Assembly (NCBI GenBank): GCA_022836615.1
Contig: MU405276.1
Location: 62,001-126,000, forward strand
Reading direction: 5' to 3'
Length of the DNA: 64,000 nt
Origin: Annulohypoxylon bovei var. microspora
Lineage: Eukaryota > Ascomycota > Sordariomycetes > Xylariales > Hypoxylaceae
Part shown: positions 23,296 to 34,419 of the stretch, piece after piece
Layout of the letters: each line of letters opens with the position of its first letter
Position numbering within the stretch: position 1 is the stretch's first letter
Made by a program: the position numbers and the translations under genes
Notes under the pieces: model-generated
The model's database searches: none
Told to the model about the DNA's origin: nothing
The model's input: the letters and a program-made list of their open reading frames with translations, nothing else

Positions 23296-24519
23296 CTTGA
23301 CGAAGGCTGTCTGTGCGCGAGGCTTTGGATGTACTATTAGTAACGCGGAGTATTAGGGAAATATGAATATGTCCGTATGTCGATGTAAGGTAGGCACAAA
23401 AGAAAGATGCTAATTATCCAAACAAATATAGATCTAAATCACACGAGACACAACGACGGATCTATCGTCAAATATATGTAAGTATGTGTGTTTGGGGTAC
23501 GCAATTGGCTTAATGCTTGTATTAATGAATTTCCTTGGCGCAAACATGTCAAACTCTTCCGAATAGGTAATCAATGATGCTTCATTAGAGGTCTTGGAGT
23601 GTGATGTGTGACGATCCCATACTCGTTACACCTATGAGAAGGGGCTTTGATGATTTGATACGTAGACACTCGATCTTGCAACGTCATACGGTAACCTGAT
23701 GACCGGCTCGTAATCCTCATCGTTAAGAGGCCTAGCGGAAAATCGGCAGATGCCCATGTCGAAAAGCGTGGCTCCAAGCTCTTTTTGGAATGTACCACCA
23801 AATATGCCGTCCAAGATTCTACACAGCCATACAAAAAGAGCTGAAGATTCGTAGGTGACGTCGTGGCTTTGCAGGTTCCTTGTGGGGATGGCCGGGGTTA
23901 TGGACCTGTCTGACCTATGCCCTGTTTTGGCCGTACATGACGGCAGCATGCAGCTAACGATGCAACCAACGGCAGTGCCCGAGCCAAAGCCAACGACACG
24001 TCATCAATTGCCGTTGCTGTCGGTTCTAGCAAAAAAACTCAGCCACAATCCAGAGGCTATGTCGACGCAGAATTCGCAAACATTAAAATTTTAATATTTT
24101 GGTGATGCTGCACGATAGAGCAGAAGCAAAATAACTTCAATATTGTTGGCGGGTTAGAATTCGGCATTAAACCTTGGCACCCCTTGAGTGCGAAATACAT
24201 CGAGGGATGAGTAAAGTGCAAACATCCCAAACGCGCCAAGTAGTTACCTGTTTTTCGGGATTGCATGTAGCCGTCTAGGCAGGGACTCTGATTTCAAAGA
24301 GATTCTTCGACACTCCAGTCCACATCAACTCAACCGAGTGGTAGAGTTTTGAGAATTTGAAAGTAAATCCCATGTCGCATTAGACTTGATCCCCAACTCG
24401 ATCCATCCCGAGCACAATAGACTCAAATGTGTATCTCAATCGATGAGATGAGGCAGTTAGTTATACGGAATTCTCATACCCCCAAGGTTTAAACAGAGTG
24501 ACTGCTTATGAATAGCTGT
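23296..24519. other. Intergenic, no gene seen
   Basis: The left edge is the promoter of the PalI-like gene (minus strand). ORFs at 23571-24094 on both strands are short and show no family signature. No repeats beyond short AT runs are seen. Confidence 0.45.
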
Positions 24520-25576
24520 CTATCCTTTGGACGATTCATCTTGGATTTCTGTTTCAATTGAACTTGGTGATGGGTCCTCGAGGTCCGAAAAGATGTCAAT
24601 AGGCGCATTATGAATTAATGGCTCAGCACCTGCAGCAGGATCAGGTTTAATCGACCAGTCGTCCGATTTTCCAAGCGAGTTCTTGGTATCAGGGAGCGGG
24701 TCGACAATAGGCGGTTGATCCCAGGCCGTTCCGCCTGCGAAAGCAGCTAGACTTTTCATGACAGCCGGTGTGCTGGCCTCGTTCCGTCTTGCCCTAATAC
24801 GTTCCATGAGGTAAACCTCATTGGGAGAAAGGCGTTTTTTCCCGATCAAGACGGCGGCTGCCCCCTCGGCGCCTTCGTCCGCAAAACTTATAGAATCTTG
24901 AGACAGCTGGTTGGCAGTATGCCAGTCTCGTAGTGCCGGAGCCATGGCGCCTGCGGGTACACATTGGCGCAGAGCGGCGGACATAAATGTTTCCGTCTTT
25001 CCATCGGACGGCCACGGCCCATGAAGAGGGCTCTTATTGAGTGCCTGGTAGTGATTATACGTCCTATTCGCGGCAAACATGTGCAAGGTAAAGGTTATGA
25101 AGGATACGCCCAGATCCTCCAGGGCGGGGGTCGTTTTTGTCGCCCTCGAGGGTGGTATAGGGTTAATAGGGGTAGTGATGGACCCCCGCATATCGTATTC
25201 GGCACCCCATGAACCGGTACTCGGTTCGCTAGATGCATTCGGATCTTGCGCAATTATAACACGTGTGATGGGTGAATCGTTGACTAGGGCGGTAGCGGTG
25301 CCTGGTTTAGTTGTGACTACGATAAAGGAGGAACTATCCTAAATTAGATATCACTATTAGAACGGTTTCAATGGATATTAAGGAGGTGCAAGTGCATACT
25401 TCGAGCTTCTTGAAGGTCTCGACGGTCTCGTGTGATATCTTTTGAACAGCTCGTAGAACAGCCCGGCGCTCAAAGAATGTCGCCGGAGCAGGAACGCATT
25501 TTACGTAGACCGTTCGGGAACTCAGAGACGTCTGCAGAACCTCCGCAAACGCCGATGCCGTGCGGAGATGCGACAT
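24520..25576 (-). CDS. Conserved fungal protein of unknown function
   Basis: Exons 25400-25576 and 24520-25338 join in frame (GAA|GAT) across a 61-nt intron, giving 331 residues. The first exon (MSHLRTASAFAEVLQ to FKKLE) continues into DSSSFIVVTTKPGTATALVN. The middle has a conserved-looking block (FAANRTYNHYQALNKSPLHGPW) and the C-terminus is acidic and Ser/Pro-rich. I think I have seen similar N-termini annotated as hypothetical proteins in other Sordariomycetes, but this is memory, not a search. No domain, signal peptide or membrane segment is evident. A (CCCTAA)2-3 element lies about 350 bp upstream of its start. Confidence 0.65.
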
Positions 25577-28500
25577 CTTAACCTACTAAGAATTGGAGGT
25601 TCTAAGTTAGTTGAGAACGCAGCTATTGTAAGATCCAAAATTAGGTATTAGACGATGAGATTCAAACTCGCTATCGATAAGTTTCCATAGTGGGGCAGAA
25701 TACTAGCGTGCGTCAGATTGAATAGGCCATGTGCGAACTTGTAATGATGTCACTATACCGCACTGTGAGAATCCATTACCTAATCGATTTCATGACCCTC
25801 CTTTCCCAACTTTGCAGCTTTCCAATGTAAATTCCCAATAGCTTTGAATTTATCCAAGGCTTTTCAACTTGTACAAATGAAAGTACTGCTGATTAGGTAG
25901 GTATTTACGAGAAAGCCGGGATCTAACCCTAACCCTATCTCTCAAATCTGGAAAACATCAACGAACAATGGGTTAGCCTTCCCTATTATTGCCTAGGCGT
26001 ATATCTTAAATATAAGTGCAAGAGGGAAAGATCTCTGACTGAGATATTCTCAGTTAAAATGCCCCTTAAATCCCCCTCTGAGTGCTCATCTGGCCTGCTG
26101 AGAAGAGTCAAGCTTGCTTTTGCGACAGAACAAGTGGCTTGGTAGAGACTCGTCGCTATACGTAACCTAGGTAGAAAGTTATGCCTTGTCAGAGAAAATC
26201 AAAGGCTAGACCTGCCCTAGACACTTCCACTTGACGATGCCTGTTCTCTAGAGGTTCTTAACCTAGAAAACAAGCCACCTCTAGTCCTACGAGATTGCTA
26301 ACGGCAGACACAACTGCTACTTACCTACCTACCTACTTAGCTCGGTTTTACGCTACTTGAGACTTAGGAGACAAAAATTATACAGCACTTGCAGAAGCTC
26401 ATATAAAATCGATTTGCTTCATTGCACAATTCGCAATCGAAAGTATATTTTTCTAGTGTCCTTCTTATGTACAAAGGGGCTTCACACTCCCTGGACTTAT
26501 CTACAACACTGAACTACTTTAGGAAGAGTGGTAAGTCATGGCAGAGAAACTACAGGTCAAATTCCAGGCAGTTTCTGGGTGGAGAGATAGAGTGTAAGCA
26601 AGTTTATGAGATAGAAGACAAATTTGACGACAAACGACGTAAGCAGTACTGAATTCAAACCATCGTTGATAAATTGGATGGTAAGGTCGTCTTTGGCGCA
26701 GTCAGAATTTATTTTCAGATGTTATTCAAAGTAAGTTCGACATCGACGATATTGCCCAGCAATAAGTGAGTTTCTAGCGTCCGTCGTTATCCCCTTAACT
26801 AGCACAAGTCGTTAACCCCGTTGTAATTGGTAATAATACGTGAGGCTTTATAGCATTGAGGCACCGGTACCAACTTTAGAGGAGGGGGTCTTTTTTCGTG
26901 AAGAAAGTATCTCTGATACAAGATATATGATCACCATATCTAAAAACCAATCATATAGGAACTAGGTTACCTAGTTTCGAAAGAATTCCGATGCTATACC
27001 CTTCTAGTTTCTGGCGTTATTCAGCTACGTGAAGACCTCGGGAGGTTAGGTAAATTGTAGTCAATACTTCAGTTACCTACCTACCTATACTACTTCTCGA
27101 AACACTGCCGGAAAACTTATGATGCGAGAGCCATAGCAACATGTGTTCATTCAATGCATCAAGCGAAAGATTTACTAGGTACGATGTTACAATACAGGAG
27201 CTTCCCTATCTAGAAATTTGCACTAGTGATCGTCAACGCAAGTAGAAGCATACCTTCAATCTCGTGACATTGACAGCATAAACTTCCCTATGAACCCTCT
27301 TACTATGTAGTCATCTACTCTGCAAGGGACTCGTGATCTAACTTACTAGGTACCTACCTACCTTATATGTAAATGATAGGCACATCCCCGTTATGAGGAT
27401 TCAGGTAGGATTGAAGTTGATATTAAGCCCGATGAACTGTGAGATTACTCATCTCACCCTAGCATCTTACCTAATTGAAAATTGCGTGGTAATACACCTG
27501 GTTAATGTCGATCAGACTCCCTTAGGAATATTGACCCTAGCTCGTGTAAGAAACTAGGAGATTTGATATGTTTTCCTTCAGCATTTTTACGGCACAGTAA
27601 TATGTCACCAACGGAGACTTGAAGTGGCATACGTTTCTACCTTGCCATTTAGAATAGATGAACATTGGGGGTGTGTTATCATAGCCCTTCTATTCACCGA
27701 GATAAAGTGTCACTCTTGTTTACGCCCGGTTAGACTCGGGCGTCCAAACAGACGCCAGGTTGCCTCCCGGACGGTTAAGAATAACCACCCCAAATCCCGA
27801 ACCACTGGCTAGGGATTATGTTTGGGAATGACAATGCAGTCTAGAGACGCACAGTTCTCGTAGTTGCGGTCAGGACTGCATGTTTCGTCCCTTGCACGAT
27901 AACGTGTTGAACAGGCGACGAGACAACTCTAACTAAGGCAGTGAAACAGACATCATGTGAGAGGCTCAACTACGAATGATTGGAATCGAAAGAGATAAAA
28001 AACAAAGTAAGGGTGTTATCAATGACAAGTAAGGCGTATCTAGTTGTGTGTTGCTGCGCCTAATGTAACAGCATTCAGCCAGACAATACAACACTGCCAC
28101 TGATGTGTGGCGTTTGAACTTATGGTGGGTAGGCAGAGCTCGAGTCATTCGTCCCCTTTATTTATCTCTTGAAACCACTTCCATGATTCATACATATGAA
28201 TACATGATACATAACCTATCGGCGTCTGCTGTTTTCCATGACCATGGCACTGGATCCGAACGGTTGACTGGCTGGCGCCCGTTTACCGAAGCAAGGCATT
28301 ATGACGATGGTGCGTGGTACAAGTCGCTAGGCTGTCCACTTGACGTTCGAGAAGGCATATTAGGGCCGGCACTTGTAAGCCTTCGAGCAGTTTCTCGGGC
28401 CTCGTCTAGGCCAATCGTTCATCCCACATTTCCGGCGCCGGGATTTCGGGTGCAGCGAATGTGTCTGTAAGCGAATCTTACCGAACCTCGTAAAATCTTA

Positions 28501-31500
28501 AATATTCACTTGGTGTTTGTTATACTTAGGTAGTTACAGGTAGATTCGGTGAATGAAATTGAGGGTTTTAGACCGGTTATCCTTGTATATATGAAAGTTG
28601 CACTAATTGACATTCGATCGGGTCCGTGGTGCTGGGAGAGAAAATGGCTAGGGGAGAACAATTTAACTTAAAACAGTGGATAGTGGATATATGTCGATTG
28701 TCGGCGATCCGGTACATCTTGCCGAAATATTAGATAATAATTAAATATGGACCTTAACAGAAGTGCCCCATTTTCCCCGTCTCTTTTTTGATGATTTACT
28801 ATTATCTGTCGATTTCTTATACGTGTCAATTGTTCATTAAGCAGCCAGCCGATTTCTTTGCGTTGAGTTTAAGTGTCAAAGTTGGAAGAAAGAAACCGAG
28901 ATGTATCGACTGATGTTTAATGTCTAAAGTTCCTAAGATTTGGCATGGTTGCTATTCCTTGGAGCTAACTGCATGCGCACACCAACTCGGGGACTAGGTC
29001 ATGGAGCCGGTTCCGATTTTGGAAGGTAGCGAAATCATTACGAGATATGCTACTGGTGACTGGTGAGTTTGAAGTCAACTACATTCATGATATCTTTCAA
29101 TTGGAACTACCGAGGCAAGACGGCATTATTCTTGCTACCGTCGTTGGCGCAACATTTACGAAATACTACCTACACACTACATAGCATCGCCTACCCAGAT
29201 AGCCCAGATAATAGACCAGATAGCCTAGGCAGGTAGGTACCTATATTAGAAAAGATTCTGAAGGGTTGACCTGCCAAGTCTCAGATCGTTTCAAGGATTT
29301 TAAGTTTAAGATAAAGCTGCAAGTCAAACCTGTTTGACATGGTTTCGTGTTATTTTCGAAAAGTCGCGATTAAAGCAAAAAAGTTTTTTTCTTTCTTTCC
29401 TTTAACCCTGTTTAATACTTGAGTTGACAGATGTCTCATTATGACACGAGTGACGAGTTAGAGCTTGGGTGTCGATCACGCCAGATAAGGCTTCAGGTTC
29501 ATCCACATGCGCGTATGTAGTATTCATACGATATCGTGCCTTCGGGCCGGTACTAAACCTTGTGACGACTTTCCCACGCCCGGATATTTTGGTATTTTGG
29601 GTCAGGCGAACATACCTAGTACAGTGCGATCCCCCCCGGATGCAGGTCGATGTTCCGCCAAACCCCCGCTTGGGAAGGCTAGATTTCGACTTAGCGCGTC
29701 GAGACATTAGAACGTTGGAACTTTAGACATTACATGGCTTCAAAACATAGGTTGCTAAAGAATACCGATATTTGTAATTTACGGCACTATCAAGAAACAA
29801 AGGATTGCCTTTGTGATTTTGAGGAACTTCGGAATCAAATCAAAACTATTATAGGCACTTTTGTTTAAGCGCGTCTTACTCCACCCCTCCACTTCAGCTA
29901 CATTAGTAATATGTAGGAATCATTTCTCGGAAAACTTCGGACAGGTCACTTTTGAAGCTGTTGGTGGGATGAATCGTACGTATACCGGTAGCTGCCGTAG
30001 GTATTGCTTTGAGGTTTCAACGTGGCAAAGCTGCAGCTAGGCATTGTCGGTACATCGCGTCATAGCCTTTCATTTCCCAAAAGTCTTTCTCTTCAGCTTC
30101 TAGAGCGTTGAGCGCTTATCCATGAATTAGCTAGCTGCATTCTCTATTCCTGCTAGTATTGGAAGTTCGAAACGATTGCTAGCGGTTGCTGCTTCGCGCT
30201 AAAATAGTGAGTCAGAATATAGTACTACAGGTCAGTTGATACACTACTAAGCCTTTATTGCGTAGTCAGCTCGATTGTAAGCAGCTTCTAAAGTACGAGA
30301 AATCCGAGCCCGAAATGAAGAAACATAATTATAGTTAATTAGGTACCTAACTAAATGCATCATACAAATTTGTATAGTTCCAAGATTTTATTTTATCCTT
30401 TGACTAGGTACTAGGTATGTGGAAAGCTTTCGGTGAAGACAACACCTCACTTCATGCCGTTCAATATCAAAAGGAACTTTTAAAGATTCAATGTTTAAAG
30501 AATGAAGTTATCGCCGCTCGGCTGTACATAGCTTCGGATTTCTCGAGTGCCGATGAAGATAAATGATAACCTTGGAAAGTTCCTCCTTCCTTTGGTTGCT
30601 ATTATTTGTATGTATGTACAATACAAGAATACATTCAACTGTAGGCCCCGCTTTGGTTCCGGCAGGACGGGTATGGACGCCACTTCTGGAACGATCCTAC
30701 AATTCCTATTGGGTAGAATTGGCCCAAAAGTTCCAAAGCTTAAAATGGATTGCAGTACCTACATTCTCCCCGCTGGTACCCGTGCAGGTGGTTAATTGGT
30801 TCTTGTCACGATTTAACTAAGCCCACAATTTCTATCTTTTAGTGTACCACATTATTTTTCCCTTTTTTTCACAGTGCAACATCACTTAGGATTGTCGTGC
30901 AGCATACCATACGCTACCTTAGCCACCCCCGGGCCTCACACCCCGTCCGAAGTTCCAGGAAACCAATGTGGATGAACATTGAGCTGCCTAAAGTGGAATA
31001 GGCAGATTTGCTTGGTACCGGACAAGTGGGATTTTGGCTTGTCGGGCGTTTGGTGCTCCAACGACTTTCTTCACAGCCAGACAGCTTCAATCCCAGACCC
31101 TCAACCCTTGCACTTCAGGGGTGTCAGGGACTCAAGGGTGAACCGATGGTTGTCCCGACCGCCCACCGTCCTAACTTGGGATTGGCTTCGGTTGACTTCT
31201 TCCCCAATTAAAACTAACCGATCTGATTGCTGTGCCTCGCATGTCTGAAGTTCAGGTACATGATCACAGGAGCCGGGCGAACGCTTGACAGAAGTCACTC
31301 GATGTAGTTCGCACGTGTATCAATCAAACGGCACCGGATCAAGGAAGATCGTCAGTACTACAGTATACTCGAGGCCCAAGGGTGTGGTTCGGTTCGAGAG
31401 CTTCTTGACGCCTTCGCCACCGCTCCATTACTATTTCGATGCTACATACATGCATATGTACTTTTAGGGATTTCTTCCAGGGTCCTGGCTAGCCAGCGCC

Positions 31501-31870
31501 CTCCCCATAATCGTTTGAGTCCCCCGGGAATAACCTCCATTCTTTTTTACTTTATTTTACCAATTATATGTATTTGCCAGAGCTTCACCTGTTATTACGC
31601 TCCTTCGTGTACTATTAACATTCGTCGTCAGAAAGAAAAGCCAAGAAAGGTGACAAAAAAAGTAGACGTGCGGCCACGAGCTGGACACGCCGTGGCGTTT
31701 TAACCTGGGTCTTACATTAGCGTGGGAACCGGCTCCTTGGTAAATCAAGCTTCGTCGCATCCATCGTGCGTCGTTTTGGTACCACCAACTAAATTCCACC
31801 GACCCGTCGTTGGAATTTTACCCTTCTTTTTATCTACCCGCCCATACCCTCACCTCGGATTTGGCTCAAG
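25577..31870. other. 6.3-kb gene-poor AT-rich spacer
   Basis: I find no gene here. The longest ORFs (28105-28470, 29402-29707, 29469-29726) lack recognisable domains, and most of the rest is AT-rich with frequent stops in all frames. It holds a telomere-type repeat (25923-25937) and many TAGGTACCTA-type words (about 25890, 26322, 27072, 27350, 29230). Short GC-richer islands at about 27720-27820 and 28230-28450 could be relics, but I cannot name them. No transposon terminal repeats, tRNA or rRNA signature was found by eye. Confidence 0.5.
25923..25937. repeat. Interstitial telomere-type repeat, two to three units
   Basis: The sequence TAACCCTAACCCTA lies about 350 bp upstream of the minus-strand gene at 25576. 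Its position would allow it to act as a promoter element (telobox) rather than a telomere scar. Confidence 0.7.
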
Positions 31871-32872
31871 ATGTTCGAAGATTTCGCCTTCACCCAGAAG
31901 GCGGACTCGGACACGACATCAGACGACGACCATCCTCCACCATCTCCGAAAAGTAAATCTTCGAAAGAATCATCCCCCACGATGGCCACGCTTGCGATGC
32001 CAACGAATGCCTTATTCAATCAGGATGGCGATCGCATAGATTGTCTCGTTAGAAAGATGAGCCAACAGACGTTTGTGCGCGATTCGCGGTCCGCATTGTC
32101 ACTCGAGTTCCAAAATTGTGAGGCAGATTTTAACCTACCAACCAACCAAATGCCAATACAAATACAAATACAAGCACCTTCAACCTCGACTGGACCTTCG
32201 GCTGGACCTTCGACTAGAACCTCGATAGAACTTGACCCTAACCAACCGATCGTCCCGGTAATCGATAGTCGCCCGACAGAATTGCCTCAGCAGCAACGAT
32301 ATTCCGAGATCACAGAGAACCAAGCTCGGCATCCCATTGCTAGCGAAGACTCTAACTTAACCGACGGAGATAGACCTTGGCGACAGCCCGAAACGCGTCT
32401 TAATAATAGTGCTTCTAATTATCGCTCCTTGGACTTGATGACGAATATGATTGAGAACGGAGTACAGTGCAACGTACACGCCTCAAGGCCTACTAGTCCT
32501 TTGCTATCGCCATATCCGCTTTCTTCCAACCTGATATCGCCTTCTTCCGACCCCATACAATTCAAAAAACCCGACTATAACATTAATCCACAAATAATGC
32601 ACGATAGCAACATAGAATTGGAGGTTGACGTCAATTTCCGTAATGGAGATGACGACGAGGACTCTCCTAGCGGTTCCTCGGCTCTAAGAGACGCCAGCAC
32701 CCCAGCTGGCGTCAGGAAGTTTGGATATCTTAAATATAGATCATCCTACGAGGCAGCCGCGCGATGTAAGAATATGAGGAAGAACATACCAAGGATGCGC
32801 AAGAGGCCGAAGGTCACACGACCATCGGGATCAGCAGTATCTCCTAGTACGGCGAGTTCGTCGGCGCATTGA
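31871..32872 (+). CDS. Disordered Ser/Pro-rich protein, hypothetical
   Basis: This single-exon ORF encodes 333 residues, starting at MFEDFAFTQK after a pyrimidine-rich leader. It is rich in Ser, Pro, Asn and Gln, with short tandem dipeptide-like runs (PIQIQIQAP, TGPSAGPSTRTS). The C-terminal 60 residues are basic and look the most constrained: FGYLKYRSSYEAAARCKNMRKNIPRMRKRPK. That segment may be a nuclear localisation or nucleic-acid-binding tail. I recognise no named domain. Coding status is supported by ORF length in AT-rich surroundings and the ordered basic tail. Confidence 0.6.
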   Translation: MFEDFAFTQKADSDTTSDDDHPPPSPKSKSSKESSPTMATLAMPTNALFNQDGDRIDCLVRKMSQQTFVRDSRSALSLEFQNCEADFNLPTNQMPIQIQIQAPSTSTGPSAGPSTRTSIELDPNQPIVPVIDSRPTELPQQQRYSEITENQARHPIASEDSNLTDGDRPWRQPETRLNNSASNYRSLDLMTNMIENGVQCNVHASRPTSPLLSPYPLSSNLISPSSDPIQFKKPDYNINPQIMHDSNIELEVDVNFRNGDDDEDSPSGSSALRDASTPAGVRKFGYLKYRSSYEAAARCKNMRKNIPRMRKRPKVTRPSGSAVSPSTASSSAH

Positions 32873-34419
32873 TTTTCAGGAAGTTTTGTTTTGTGTAAGG
32901 CTTGCTTAGATTCGCATATACCCCAACGGCAGGAAGCAGGAGTTACAAGGTGGACAGGTCACGTCAGTCACGGGAAATGCATCGCATCGGGCTCATCGGT
33001 ATTTGAGCAGGTCATGTTGGGCATTTAGGGGCGTTGGAAGCATTTGATTTGGCGTTATGGAACATGGTTTGCACGGATACTTGCGTATGATTTGATTGGT
33101 GGATGGGGTCGTGACGTAGAAGAGTCTGGGAGTAGGGAGGCCGCTACATCTCTCTTACCTACATCCTACACATGAACCTTCTCACGTGTGCAATACGACG
33201 GACGATTTATGTCTACAATACTTAAGTGTACATAGTTAAGTAGGAGGGTGTGCTTCTCAACTGCGGACTGAAGTATATAGTTCTAATGAAGAACCTTTTC
33301 AACAGGGGGCTTCGGTCTCGAGCCTGGCTCTGCGCATGTATCAATCAAGTTACTGTTGAGAACACAAAGCCGCCCCATCGCCTTATGCATTGTTTCCGGA
33401 AGGCTAGGTACTTGTCCGAAGCCTCTGCGCTTTGTCCTAAGATAATGTCTTCTCGAATTACTTTGGAAATAACAAAGGCGATATGTATGATGTCTACTAA
33501 TCTGAATTATACGTAGGCTATTCGAACTACACATGCCAGACAGGTTCCGAGGCATTAATGCACGAGACTAATATTCCAAGGAGTAGTTACGATACAATTC
33601 ATATTGAATTTGGAGACACTCGTTGACATCTTATATGCAGGAACAGAGACACATTTGGAATTCCATCACTGTATTATGGCTAATCAAATGTACCAGGTAC
33701 GGATGACGTGCTTTTTCGACTGTCGGCATTCTCCGGGCCATACTCAAGATAAGTTACGGTGAGGGTTTTAGATCGTGAGTGATGCCATTTTTGGTGCCAC
33801 GTTCCCCCCCTGAGATGAGTTTACATTCCAATGACTCTTTGTCACCCTCCCCGCCCCACATAGACCCGAGAATCGATGGGCTTGGGGTTCATTATAACTA
33901 TTCATCGATCAACAACGGCCATGGTTACTTCCTTTGATGGCTCTCTTTGTCAGTTTCATCGAGGGATGGTTAACATGGCGCATGAGAGATAACAAGTAAG
34001 AATACTCGGTGGTTCGCCGAGGAGTTAGAGGAACGCGAAAGATGGATCTCATCTTTAAAGAACCCTCCCCCGTGGAATGGGTTACTGAGAAACTTAGATT
34101 CGCTTGATGCTTCACCCACATTCCTCTGTACAATTTACCGACTGGTTCACTCGTTTCTGATATCGAGGATGATCAGCCTTTAGCCTCATCAGCCTCATCG
34201 TGGCTCACATTATTTGCATACCTTCCGTTGCCGTGGCAGTTTTTTCATGTTTTGTTGACTTACTTATCTCGAGATACAAGGGCGCTGGTTAGGCTCTAAG
34301 GTCCTTTCGCTTGGAAACTTTTCTGAACCTTCCCAAGCTCCGAGGAGAAAAGAGAAAAACAGCTCAATCAACCCAGAGCGATTTCACAAGCTCGGAACTG
34401 CTACCCCCTATTCGAAGCC
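32873..34419. promoter_or_regulatory. wetA upstream region
   Basis: These 1.5 kb precede wetA and hold no gene (the short ORFs 33250-33516 and 33909-34133 look random). CATTCY words, the binding sequence of the conidiation factor AbaA that activates wetA in Aspergillus, occur at 33727-33732, 33824-33829 and 34119-34124. One inverted copy lies at 34074-34079. Four in 1.5 kb is only modestly above chance. Confidence 0.4.

Noticed and set aside
23571..24094. Opposing ORFs between PalI-like gene and the unknown gene
   Set aside because: Short, Ser/Thr-rich by chance, no intron-joined extension found.
28105..28470. Plus-strand 121-residue ORF in the gene desert
   Set aside because: No recognisable motif. 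It overlaps a GC-richer island that might be a relic but gives no nameable product.
29402..29726. Overlapping ORFs on both strands (85-101 residues)
   Set aside because: Mirror ORFs in a locally stop-poor patch; neither shows domain character, so I treat them as chance.
24164..31150. Weak similarity between about 24170-24200 (minus strand) and 31105-31130
   Set aside because: About 17 of 22 bases agree, with no flanking extension; not enough to claim a transposon remnant.
31834..32039. ORFs overlapping the start of the disordered protein in other frames
   Set aside because: They are shadows of the 333-residue ORF caused by its low-complexity sequence.
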